From: Bombus terrestris
Taxonomy: Eukaryota; Arthropoda; Insecta; Hymenoptera; Apidae
NCBI RefSeq assembly: GCF_910591885.1
Contig: NC_063276.1
Location: 5,704,001 to 5,768,000 of the forward strand
DNA length: 64,000 nucleotides
Direction: 5' to 3'
Shown: one piece after another, positions 35,901 to 45,200 of the stretch
How positions within the stretch are numbered: position 1 is the first letter of the stretch
Layout of the letters: every line of letters starts with the position of its first letter
The notes under the pieces: model-generated
The model's database searches: none
Seen by the model: only the letters and a program-made list of their open reading frames with translations
What the model was told of the DNA's origin: nothing
Position numbers and translations under genes: made by a program

Positions 35901-37247
35901 TTCAAAATTCAAACAGACCACCAAGCCCTTAAATGGCTGCACAACTGCAAGGACCCCTCTAGTCGATTGATTCGATGGAGATTGAGATTAGAGGAATACG
36001 AATACGATATAGAGTACGTAAAAGGAAAGGAAAACGTAGCCGCTGACACCCTATCCAGAGTACACGCGATAACACAAACTGACGTTTTATTAAGACAATT
36101 CAGAGACTGGGAAAAATCAGAAGAAATACCAAAATTATTGAAACTAACATCTAACAAAGACAACTTTTTCCAATTAACAAAACCATATCTGGGCCCATAT
36201 GACGAAACCGTATGGTTACAGAAAATATCAGACATACTTAAAACAAATAGAAAGATAGGAATAGGAGACAATAACTTAAACGCACAAGACAAAGCACACA
36301 TAAAAAGATTTCTTTTATTTTTCAATGACCAACGCGACGACATAGAATTTGCTTACGAACCAATACAGAGTTTAAGCGAAGAGGAAATAGAACAAGTACT
36401 AAAAGAAAATCATGACTTGGTAGGACATCCCGGAATACAAAAGACGTACGACAGAATCCGAGGCAAATATGATATCCCACATCTAATAGACAGAGTAAAA
36501 GGCAGAATAGGAACTTGCGCGACATGTCAAACATCAAAGACTACTCGGATAAGAGGAAAGGAGGAACCACAGATAACCGACACCCCGTTAGAATCTAACG
36601 ACAAAATCGCTATGGATGTGATAGGCCCGTTGAAAAAGACCAAGATAGGAAACCAATACATTCTCTCTATACACGATGAACTAACCAAATATTTAATACT
36701 TGTGCCCCTAAAAACACAACAGACCCAATCAATCTGGAATGCTTTACTGAATCATTACATTTATATATTCTCCGCACCGAAACGTATATTAACTGACAGA
36801 GGACAAAGTTTCATTAGCGAGATAATGCAACGATACGAAGAAGCATTTAGGATCAAACACATAAAAACCACCTCATTCCATCCACAATCCAACGGAAGCC
36901 TAGAACGAACACATGCTGTAATATCCGACATGTTAAAAGCTATACAAAACGATAATGAAACAGAATGGGATCAAAACCTAAATTTTGTGTGTCTAGCATA
37001 TAACACTATGGTTCATGATGCCACTGGATATACCCCTTTTGAACTAACATTTGGACACAAAGCCAATCTCCCATCTACCATATCCCAAAATCCGCAAAGA
37101 ACATACGCTAATGAGGTCAGCTTCAGGAAACGAGAATGGGATGCCAAGCTACTTAAAGCCAGGGAAACTCTAATGAAGAGTAAACAAAGATACCAAAGAG
37201 ATCAAAGAAAAAAATTCTCCACGAATCCGATGATTTCGTGCCCTTAG
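32985..37247 (+). CDS. Ty3/gypsy retrotransposon gag-pol polyprotein, copy 1
   Basis: One open frame of 1420 codons from the first ATG (residues counted from there). A gag-like N-terminus is followed by an aspartic protease (DSGAG, Asp415), reverse transcriptase (Asp705 in SALDLSSGF; YLDD 767-770), RNase H (Asp916, Glu953, Asp978, Asp1021) and integrase (HX4H at 1143/1148, CX2C at 1178/1181, then Asp1211, Asp1271, Glu1307: a DD35E core). All catalytic residues are present, and the sequence resembles the 17.6/297 group of insect Metaviridae. Two oddities: the gag zinc knuckle is split between frames (see 34038-34080), and no env gene or LTR pair is recognisable. After the stop a second frame stays open to about 37,330, so the pol C-terminus may be clipped near an A7 run. 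It copies itself through RNA and inserts cDNA; current activity is unknown. Confidence 0.93.
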   Translation: MATPREDKTETVSAALTNSGIDPTVKALLDAMQKQMSMLTLRMYEVVAKTKTGNVSEASSLITVDEVTHTAKDQSVLREPRPLLQTPPQPSWERTFPEQYTQPELKAESALKCIPILNGEDDIDVEDFIHEIQEVRMMCSEPTLLLKMIKIEKIVGKAAMAIRNIRITEFESLYEALRRNVAAQVSVREQQDELREMRQGLTESVQNYNIRFRSVFNKLQHSITNEYRDELTRRVMNEQLYMDSVTDYVRGLRPEIGQALMANLPPNLIEAERKAMNMERYFREHSSRRQMTRQTTAPPFYRNQASHPVDNRLAITSNTNNKTSFTQNILPRTNNFTKFGNRPLSERTQAKCPQMQSIGTPSQSMPKFSDTASKKSPSRNKPRSRTIGINNATSGRLSTILLQLPGRPGLRFLVDSGAGINLLKQRCYPGKTTIPDTKKFSMGHSKYESNSKVKLNLFDKKIDFSLIDDDFPIIEDGVLGLPGLNQYRFELSNETLKLDNNTLLLQQEPTLAPGETIQKIVYLEGKPTPVCFINGGKSSIQVSNIIENTNTIDQIQKFKSSIRLSHIEKPLREPIEKILLYYMDVFNLDSETLPCTSLAKHSITLKEDKIINVKSYRPPEHHKIEINKQMTEMLDKKIIEPSDSPYNSPVWVVPKKIDASGKQKWRIVIDFRKLNELTDQDAYPLPDIDDILSQLGNAKYFSALDLSSGFHQIPMDENSRKYTAFSTPQGHFHYNRMPFGLKNAPATFQRMMDTALRGLINNHCFVYLDDIIIFGQSIEEHNKNLAIILQGLREVGLKVQPDKCEFLKPELEYLGHLVTANGVKPNPEKIEAVKNFKLPKNPTDVKSFLGLAGYYRKFIRNFSKIAKPLTELTKKDIQFHWTDKTQLSFDTLKERLCQAPVLKYPDYTKTFTLTTDASNEGLGAILSQDGHPCCFISRTLNPPERNYTTTEKELLAIVWAVRRFRQYLLGRKFKIQTDHQALKWLHNCKDPSSRLIRWRLRLEEYEYDIEYVKGKENVAADTLSRVHAITQTDVLLRQFRDWEKSEEIPKLLKLTSNKDNFFQLTKPYLGPYDETVWLQKISDILKTNRKIGIGDNNLNAQDKAHIKRFLLFFNDQRDDIEFAYEPIQSLSEEEIEQVLKENHDLVGHPGIQKTYDRIRGKYDIPHLIDRVKGRIGTCATCQTSKTTRIRGKEEPQITDTPLESNDKIAMDVIGPLKKTKIGNQYILSIHDELTKYLILVPLKTQQTQSIWNALLNHYIYIFSAPKRILTDRGQSFISEIMQRYEEAFRIKHIKTTSFHPQSNGSLERTHAVISDMLKAIQNDNETEWDQNLNFVCLAYNTMVHDATGYTPFELTFGHKANLPSTISQNPQRTYANEVSFRKREWDAKLLKARETLMKSKQRYQRDQRKKFSTNPMISCP
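34038..34350 (+). pseudogene. Gag zinc-knuckle tail in the +1 frame
   Basis: The first Cys of a CX2CX4HX4C retroviral zinc knuckle is in the main frame (codon 34038-34040), but the other ligands are read only one base later: Cys 34048-34050, His 34063-34065, Cys 34078-34080. That second frame then stays open to a stop at 34350, overlapping the protease. The spacing is exact, so this is very probably the true gag C-terminus, put out of frame by one extra base in or near CCCCAAA (34041-34047). As a result gag and pol now read as one continuous frame that skips the knuckle. Both copies carry it (51000-51312). Confidence 0.75.
34083..34089 (+). promoter_or_regulatory. Candidate -1 ribosomal frameshift site (A AAT TTT)
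   Basis: A heptamer of the X XXY YYZ type, correctly phased for the zinc-knuckle (gag) frame, three bases after the last knuckle codon. A -1 slip here moves ribosomes from the gag frame into the pol frame, which is the usual gypsy and retroviral arrangement. No structure downstream was evaluated. Confidence 0.5.
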
Positions 37248-37792
37248 GCATACCCATCATAGTTTTCCTCGACAGCGTTACCGCGATGGAGAACCACTCT
37301 CCGGCACGATCTCAAAGACGATTCAAGTAACTCTCAGATACGTAGTGATTGCCTCGTGCATTAACATTGAGTACAACTTAGACGCTGAAGAAAAGTAGAG
37401 TTCGTCATCCCCTTGACCGCGGATTCGTTAGTGAGCCTAGGATCATTGTCATTAGCTTCTCGAGTATCTAATTATCGCGATTACTTGTCCAATTCCATCA
37501 TAGTCATATTTGCACTAGTAAATATCTCCTCTATTGCATAATGATCACGTCTAGCGCCAATAGGGATTCGTTTCACGCCCTCAACCCTAACTCAAATCTT
37601 AACGCCAACCCGACATATATATTATACATTCGTAATAAAGTTCTGTATTTCAGCAGTCATGGTAACGTTAACGCTGACAAAGGAATATGTCTTATAGCAG
37701 TATTTTCAGTAATAAACGTAGTAATAAGGGGCGCTGAAAAAGAAACAAAGCAGTAGCCAGAAGGGCTACTAAAATTCAATCGTCTTCCACTC

Positions 37793-37800
37793 TATATAAA
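37793..37800 (+). promoter_or_regulatory. Possible TATA box of an LTR-like promoter
   Basis: TATATAAA preceded by TCTTCCACTC, about 45 bases before the first CGCAAC motif. Position and context fit a retrotransposon promoter. Confidence 0.35.
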
Positions 37801-37840
37801 CCCGATCAACACGCCGAGAGTGGAACTGAATATTCTTGTT

Positions 37841-38536
37841 TCGCAACACTAATTTACTACTAATATTTATGAAGCAGAAAATTCTCAAAATCAAACGCGA
37901 CGAGTGCTTCGTTATATCTGCAATATCAATTAATCTACCATTAAAAAAAAAGAGAAAAATCTGAAAATTCCCGATATCTGATACGCAACGCTAATAACTA
38001 TAAATCTACGCACTCGTATTTAAGCAATACGCAACACTAATAGCGAGAGATTGCAGTGCAACCATTTAGGAGGTTGCCGATGAACGATCACACTTGTACA
38101 GCTCTTTAGGCTGTACGTGTGATCCAGGAGCAGTGTCCGACAAATGCAGTCGGAGGGTTTGGGCAGTTTGTGAACGCAACTCTACTTAACAAAACGCGAT
38201 CATTCATTATCGCAACGCTAACAGGAAAAATAAGTAGAACTCGCGATGGAACAATGTCGCAACGCTAATTCTTAAAGTGAATTTAATGAAAATTGCTATT
38301 TACTATTTGAAAAAGCTACTTTAAATATCCTAGTATTGCTACTTAAACAGAAAAAATTCTAAAAATTGCAAAAGACAATCGCGATATCGTAATTCGCAAC
38401 TCTAAAGCAAACGCGATTATCATTTTATCGCAACTCTAATTCAAACCGTAATCATTCTCTCGTCACACTAATGAAAAGCCGTGATATTATTTCGCAACTC
38501 TAATACAACCCGTAATTAATTTGTCGCAACACTAAT
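37841..38536. repeat. Cluster of about ten CGCAACnCTAAT motifs
   Basis: Copies at 37841, 37983, 38029, 38174, 38210, 38257, 38394, 38428, 38492 and 38524, plus a weaker TCGTCACACTAAT at 38460. The last four are spaced about 32 bases apart and alternate with a second motif like CCGTAAT or CGCGATTAT. The spacers are AT-rich and unrelated. This looks like a series of protein-binding sites or a decayed tandem repeat. Confidence 0.7.
38058..38154 (+). other. Three consecutive hairpins within the motif cluster
   Basis: GCAACC/GGTTGC (38058-38077); GATCACAC plus GTACAGC pairing with GCTGTAC plus GTGTGATC, a 15-bp stem with a 2-base bulge and 7-base loop (38086-38124); TCCGAC/GTCGGA with a 7-base loop (38136-38154). 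Such a string is typical of a structured RNA leader or LTR R region. Confidence 0.6.
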
Positions 38537-38601
38537 AAGAAAAATCGCGATTTGCCCAATGGGACGATGGACCGATATATACATCGGCCAAAAAAACAAA
38601 G

Positions 38602-38636
<35 letters not shown>
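38602..38636. repeat. (CTA)n trinucleotide repeat
   Basis: About eleven consecutive ACT/CTA triplets. Confidence 0.95.
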
Positions 38637-38904
38637 AAATACTAAAAGCGAGCATAGTGACAAAGTAGTAACGATAATGACTTCCCATGCTCCGGATGAC
38701 CCAGAGGATGGGGAGCCATTAGTAGTTGCCCTCTTGAGTGACAGTTTGTCGGGCCTCTTCGGCTTATAGCCTCTTCCTTCTTCGGGCGCAATGCCCGCTG
38801 AAACTTAAATCTAAGCTCGAGACTTCTAAATCGCAAACAAAAAAAAAAACTTATAAAATAAAAATATAAACCGCGGAAGCTGATGGAAGTGCATATGGAC
38901 TGAC

Positions 38905-38928
38905 CAACGATCACAACAGTGATCGTTG
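38905..38928. other. Perfect 10-bp hairpin with 4-base loop
   Basis: CAACGATCAC, loop AACA, GTGATCGTTG. It lies about 30 bases before an AATAAA in the retroelement tail; copied at 55867-55890. Confidence 0.6.
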
Positions 38929-39400
38929 CTCACTCGCATGTGCGTGCTCGAGCAATAAACGTTCGTTTCGAGACCATTCGCGACCGCGACCGCGAAATTC
39001 GAAAAATCGAAAGGCAAAACCAGAGACGAGTGCATGCTCTACTCGTGCCAGTTTCACCGTCGATTTTTCAAATTAGATTTCCAGAAACAGGTTGGTCACA
39101 CGAAAACGCGCCTACCCGACCAGAGACTGTGCCAACCTGCCTGGCCCTACCTACTTATAATTAACAGACATACCAGAAAGTATACTACCTATCCTACCTA
39201 ACGCTATATTTAAAAAATGGCAAAACATGCACACCAACACACTCACTCCACGGTTCTCACACATACCACCCGGGCGCAAAGGTCCTACACTAGAGAGGAC
39301 GTCCCGGGACGCCTCCGACACCCGAGCTTAATACAACATGCACACTCTAAGGTACTTACTTTTTTCCTGAAATCGACTGACGAAGGCTAGTGACCATTGC

Positions 39401-41016
39401 GTAATACGTGATAAAACACGTCTGAGGAAATTATATTTTTAAAATAGATATAAGTAAACTTGAAATTATAATTGCAATTGATACCAATATTAAGAGTGTG
39501 ATTACACTTAATCGTGTAAATGATATTATCACAACTGTGACTGCATCGAGACGTAAATTCAATCGATATATGTCTCGACATTTTTAATATTTGAAGTTTT
39601 AACGAATGAGAAAAAGCGACGCAATTCCACTGCCTAACAACACACACACACACACACACACAATGTGGAAAATACGTCGTGCACGATACACTAACACATC
39701 GTCAGTCGCTGAGAAATTATTATATTACTTAATTCTAGATCATCGTGCCCAATGTCTTTCTCCCATTCAAGTAGCACCTGGGCACGTGAATGAGATCCTG
39801 ACAATGGGCACGGAAAGGGTTAAACCTGAAAATCCTGATCTAAAAAGATGATTAGTTTGTGTAATTTTTATTTAACGGACTAAAGTTCTTTGATTTTATA
39901 TTCTACTACTTCGTTTCTGATTATCTCTATTAATTTAATAGTAATTAAGTAAGTCTACTTTATTAATTTAATAGTAACTAAGTAACTCTACTTTATTAAT
40001 TTAATAAATTAGAACAAAATTTTAATATTACAAAAAAGGTAGCGTTAATTGAAAAAGACTGAGACTCGATCAAATGGAATAATTGACTCTAAATATATTA
40101 CTAAGAAAGAAATAATCTCAGGCGATCTCTTTATCAAAGCAAATACTCGAAAATGTAAAAGCAATGTTCAAAATTATTGCTTTGATTAAAAAATCTGCCT
40201 GTCGCGAAGTGTCTTCTTGCACGTAAAATTTCACACATCCTTGTACGGAAAAAAAATGAATTTTAACTCATATTTTAAATTCTAATAAGTGAAATAAACG
40301 AACGTGACTTAATATTGTCACGATTAATTCATTGCTTAAGATCAAGTATATTTATGTCATACAGATATATTCGTGTACATATTTGCCGTTTGCAAATATT
40401 TATACGGAATATTAACATGCATATTTATAAATAACACGAATATATTCTCAAGTGTATATGTTTAAACTAATTATTATAATCGCGATGTACAAGAAGACCT
40501 ATCCTATACTAATAAATTTGAGAAAAGAATGTTACTACTCACGGGTATAAAAAATACCCGCGGTCACTATGCTCACAAAAAATTCTACGTAATACAACCA
40601 GTCACTCGTGTCGATTCGGACCTTTCATCCTACGACATGATTGAGTGACCGGAGGAACAGAAATGCATGCGACTCACCGTTCGAAGCGGAGAAACAAAGG
40701 ACGTATTATGGATGCTGCGCCACCCCAGCGAATATCATCAGGAAGACTCACATCAGGAAGGGACCGTTGAAAGTCCAATGGTGGAAATAGGCTTTATGCT
40801 CTTGAGATATGCACTGACTCTAATACCGAAAACGAATGTTGGATAATATATAAAGTAAGGCTACGTTTCCGCCACTTTAATAAAAACTATAATGATTTTA
40901 AAATTTTGAAAAGAAACTATTGCGTAGCAAACACTGACTCTACAAACCGCATTGCGCGCGGTCACAAATATTCCACGTAATGTTATAATTTAATAGTATA
41001 ATTGTTACAAAATAAT
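39401..41016. other. Unassigned AT-rich DNA in the 10.6-kb block
   Basis: No gene recognised. Contains a (CA)n run at 39640-39662, an imperfect inverted pair CGTGCCCAATGTC / GACAATGGGCACG (39743-39755 and about 39799-39811) beside a GGGTTAA, an AT-rich direct repeat of about 33 bp at 39,919-40,010, and a small hairpin CGGGTAT/ATACCCG at about 40,543-40,561. Confidence 0.5.
39640..39662. repeat. (CA)n microsatellite
   Basis: About eleven CA dinucleotides. Confidence 0.95.
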
Positions 41017-41640
41017 AGTTTAAATGTTGTTAATTATTAGTTTAAATGTTGTTAATTATTAGTTTAAATGTTGTTTATTAATAGTTTGAATGTTCTTAAT
41101 TAATAGTTTGAATGTTTTTAATTAGTTGTTGAAATATTGTTAATTATTATTTGAAATGTTGTTAATTAATAGTTTAGATGGTGTCAATTAACTGGTTAAA
41201 TATTGTTTATTAACTGTTTAAACGTCGTTAATTAATAGCTAAAATGTTGTTAACTAAGAGTTTTAATGTTGTTAATTAATAGCTTAAATGTTGTTAATTA
41301 ATAGTTTAAATGTTGTTAATTAATAGTTTGAATGTTGTTAATTGATAGATTAAATGTTGTTAACTAAGAGTTTAAATGCTGTTCATTAATAGCTTAAATG
41401 CTATAAATTAATAACTTAAATGTTATAAATTAATAGCTTAAATGTTATAAATTAATAGCTTAAATGTTATAAATTAATAGCTTAAATGTTATAAATTAAT
41501 AGCTTTAATGTTATAAATTAATGGCTTAAATGTTATAAATTAATAGTTTAAATGTTATAAATTAGTGGTTTAAACTTTGTTAGTAAACAGTTAAAATGTT
41601 ATGGTTTAATAGTTTAAACGTTTTAAGTTGATAGTTTAAA
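41017..41640. repeat. 22-bp AT-rich minisatellite, about 28 units
   Basis: Unit close to AGTTTAAATGTTGTTAATTA plus AT. Units stay in exact 22-base register from 41017 to 41633 with only substitutions. Two subtypes are segregated: GTTGTTAATTAATAG towards the left and GTTATAAATTAATAG towards the right. Confidence 0.9.
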
Positions 41641-43394
41641 TCGCAACAGTTCTTTCTTAATGTTCACAGTGCGAGAGGTGTAGCACAAATGAGCTCGCGC
41701 GCGAGTAGCATCTTCCTTATATAACACTGGCATGCACTTGACAATGTCAATCAAACGGTAACGGTTTGTTGGTATCTTAAAAGTTGATTTTTCATTATAA
41801 CACAATCGAATTTAATAATTTTTAATTTTTTATTGTAAATTGACGCCTTCAAGCAATCTATTATAATAACCATTTTCATAATTTTTATATTTTTTATCAG
41901 CTGAAACTAAAGTTGCATTTCTATGGTACTACTTTTTGACGTAAAACTGTCTTAATCTATATTCAATAGCAGTTTATAACAAACATAATTTTATTATAAT
42001 AGCCAAAAATGAAGTTGACCAGTGGTCAAGAGCCCAAAAAAGAAAGAATCTATATAATATTTCAATTTGTAATAATTATTGATTTTTTGGCACTCTTTTA
42101 CGAACATTATCTACTTTAATGATCCATCATAATATTTTATAACAATTTATCAATTTTCATAACTTAATTCTAGGCATATACCATCGTTCAACAATTAATT
42201 ATTAAATATATAAATCTAATATGTTCTTACACGCACAAGTGTGTTTTACTTCCTAAAATAAGATCATGATAAAATAATAAAAATTTTAGAATTTATACAT
42301 CAATCAATAGCAAAGTAAATAATGATAATAAATTATTTTCAATTAAAGAAATTTCTCTTTTTCTGATAGTAGACATGATAGTAGTAGTTTTCAAAGATCA
42401 TTCTAAATTGCTAACATTTTTGTCACGTTTTTCTATTTATTACAATGTTTGAATTGTTGAAATATATTTACTAATAATTGTATGAATAATTAAGTAATAT
42501 ACTAATATACTAATACTATATTTTGTTTAATAGTAGCAGCTACATTCGTGTAATATAAAAGCTTTTCATTAAAAACATAATCTTATTCGTAATTGTTACT
42601 GAACATTGTCTGAAATATGTTTTCTATTCCTCAATTTCATCAATTCAACTGTTCGAATACGTTAAATTTGCGCGCGCTCGTGTATACGAAAATCAAGCGC
42701 CCCTATTGGCGCAATATATTAGAAATTTAAATCGAGCATGCTTATTGGCGCAGAATATTGTCAAACGAAATTGGATTTTCCTATTGGCGGGGTTTACATC
42801 ACAGACGCCACAAGCGATTAACAATCGATAATTCGAACTGATACAAGATGGACGTTATAGATGATTATTACTAAATCAAGTCGTTGATTTCTCATGCAGA
42901 TTTGGTAATGATTGAGGTATTATAACAAAGCAAACGTACGTACACGGTTATTTTCTCTTTTTATTGGATCAATAGTAATCGATATTTGCTAAATAATTGC
43001 TAAACAGCTTACAATTGGCATATAATAACATCATTTTATAAATAGTTGCATAATTTGTTCAAAATATTAAGATGAAAAAAAAGAAGTTAAAGAAATCACG
43101 ATCATCTTTTATATTCAAGAATCTTGCACAAAAAACGTTGTGCGAATGTAATTCGACGTGAGTTCGACTCTTCGTGTTGACAATAAAGATCATTTGGCCT
43201 TTCCAAAAAGTTAATAGAAAAGTTCCAAGTTAAAATAAGATGTAGAATTCGACTTCTTAAGGCGTATCTTTCTAATTTGTAATTTGTAATTTGTACAAAA
43301 ATGATATAATAAATTTAAGATTATACGGAAAACATCATATCTAAAACCATTTGAAACTGCTCACAGTCATTGAAAGGAAAAAAAACGAAAACCT
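41641..43394. other. Unassigned DNA right of the minisatellite
   Basis: AT-rich, no gene recognised. It contains the inverted-CCAAT cluster at 42705-42787, followed at about 42,849 by an ATG with a nine-codon frame, and a short lysine-rich frame at 43073. Ends at the junction with a truncated module M. Confidence 0.45.
42705..42787. promoter_or_regulatory. Cluster of four inverted CCAAT boxes
   Basis: ATTGG at 42705, 42744, 42770 and 42783, three of them inside TATTGGCG, within a locally GC-richer patch starting with CGCGCGCTCG at about 42,670. This is a promoter-like arrangement (NF-Y type), but no downstream gene is evident. Copied at 59667-59749. Confidence 0.4.
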
Positions 43395-43770
43395 GTACCA
43401 ATCGGACAGGAGTGCAGATCCACGACTGAGTCCCCAACAGATTCACAAGCATCTCCGGCGCGACGAAAACTCCCGCGATCCGATGCGAACGTCGAGCAGT
43501 CGTCGAGCAGTTACAAAGACTGAGGTGTGCTTGGGCCGCCTTACGAATCCCAAGAGTTGTCCAGTGCACGTTGACCCGCGCGTACCCGGAATACGCACGA
43601 GCGAGTACGTCACGCGACAGTTTGAAACAACTGAGCGATCGCGAACCTACAAATCGCGGGTACAATTTTTCGTTCCAAGATGGATAAGTATCGCTGTAAA
43701 GAATGAGCTCACAATGCACTTAACATAGGTATCTATCTTACGATTAATTAAGGCTAAAACGCACGCATTC
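43395..43770. repeat. Left-truncated module M
   Basis: From GTACCAATCGG onward this matches M1 31833-32208 at about 98%. The left part of the module is replaced by unrelated sequence, marking the right junction of the 10.6-kb block. Confidence 0.85.
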
Positions 43771-43970
43771 TACGGTGTCCAACGGTGTCCAACGATGTCC
43801 AACGGTGTCCAGCGATGTCCAACGATGTCCAACGTCGTCCAACGGTGTCCAACGGTGTCCAACGATGTCCAACGGTGTCCAACGATGTCCAACGGTGTCC
43901 AACGATGTCCAACGGTGTCCAACGATGTCCAACGGTGTCCAACGATGTCCAACGGTGTCCCGCGATATCC
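43771..43970. repeat. 10-bp satellite block, about 20 units
   Basis: Mostly alternating ACGGTGTCCA and ACGATGTCCA, that is, a 20-bp higher-order unit, with a few variants (AGCGATG, ACGTCGTCCA). Confidence 0.95.
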
Positions 43971-43975
43971 CACGT

Positions 43976-45200
43976 TGCAGTCCAGTCCAGATCATCCAAA
44001 ATTCTTTTGGCGGCATTTGGAGATCCAAACCGGACTGGTGCGTAGTTCTTAGCTTGGCATCGCTTTCCAGAAATTAATCAAGTGATTAAATTTTGGAAAA
44101 CGATGCCAATTACCAGGTCTCACCACGCGGAGGTGACTACGCAAGAGACCCGCCCATGGGTTATTTAACATTACACATCGATCTCGACATTCAACCTAGT
44201 GGCAGAATGTCGAGTTCCGACTCTACTTGACCATGGGCCTGCGTAAAGAAATAGTTGTTTCGTGGCCTGCGAAACACATATCTCCAACGCAGCGCTTACA
44301 CAAATCTTTACAAACTTAAAACAACATACATAGCACAACATCTATCTCCCACACAAAGATTACATCGATCAGTATAAATATTGTACAATAATTGGTATCC
44401 CTACTGGCATCATTCGGTATCAAAGACACATTTGTCTAACTTGGAACGAATGAAAGGAAATGAAGCTAACGAACGAACTAACAAACCTACGCGACGTACT
44501 CCCGTGCACCGGATAACCCGAAGGATTAGCGGAAAGCCCAAGTATTGACCATAACTCGATTCCTGTTTCGCCGTTCGAAACTTATACGAGTCGCGGTCGA
44601 TGGCGTCGATCGATGATGCCAGTGATCCGCTGGTGATCTAGCCGTGGATCCAGCACATAGGCCGGCAACTTAACACACTCCAACTGAACATGTGGAACCC
44701 GGGGAGGGGCCGCTGAACAGGATTACGAAGGCATGGCCCCAACTGAACAGTGGGGCCCACCCCCGCGGGCCCGAACAGGATTACGGAGGACGTGAAATTG
44801 CAGGTCCCTGACCGAGTACAGAAGTACCAATCGGACAGGAGTGCAGATCCACGACTGAATCCCCAGCAGATTCGCAAGCATCAGCGGCGCGACGACAACT
44901 CCCGCGATACGGTGCGAACGTCGAGCAGTCGTCGAGCAGTTACAAAGACTGAGGTGTGCTTGGGCCGCCTTACGAATCCCAAGAGTTGTCCAGTGCAAGT
45001 TGACCCGCGCGTACCCGGAATACGCACGAGCGAGTACGTTACGCGACAGTTTGAAACAACTGAGCGATCGCGAACCTACAAATCGCGGGTACAATTTTTC
45101 GTTCCAAGATGGCTAAGTATCGCTGTACAGAATGAGCTCACAATGCACTTAACATAGGTATCTATCTTACGATTAATTAAGGCTAAAACGCACGCATTCT
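43976..45200. repeat. Module M2
   Basis: Full copy of module M, including hairpins H1-H5. Compared with M1 it has CAGTCCAGATC in H1 and GATTACGAAGG at about 44,720, which introduces a stop in the minus-strand frame. Confidence 0.85.

Larger units (their letters stand above)
37248..39400 (+). other. Non-coding tail downstream of pol
   Basis: No env-like frame. A TATATAAA lies at 37793-37800, a hairpin AGTAGCC/GGCTACT just before it (about 37752-37770), the CGCAAC motif cluster at 37841-38536, a CTA triplet run, several more hairpins, and AATAAA near 38955. A TATA box followed by an AATAAA suggests that part of this is a 3' LTR, but no matching 5' copy was found, so I do not delimit one. Confidence 0.45.

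Noticed and set aside
33902..36537. Minus-strand frames across gag-pol
   Set aside because: Shadows of the retrotransposon gene on the opposite strand.
38919..39164. 81-codon frame after pol as an env gene
   Set aside because: Too short, no signal peptide, no membrane anchor and no furin-like site.
39743..39830. piggyBac-like terminal repeats beside GGGTTAA
   Set aside because: The inverted pair is imperfect and only one side has a TTAA; no transposase or second end is seen.
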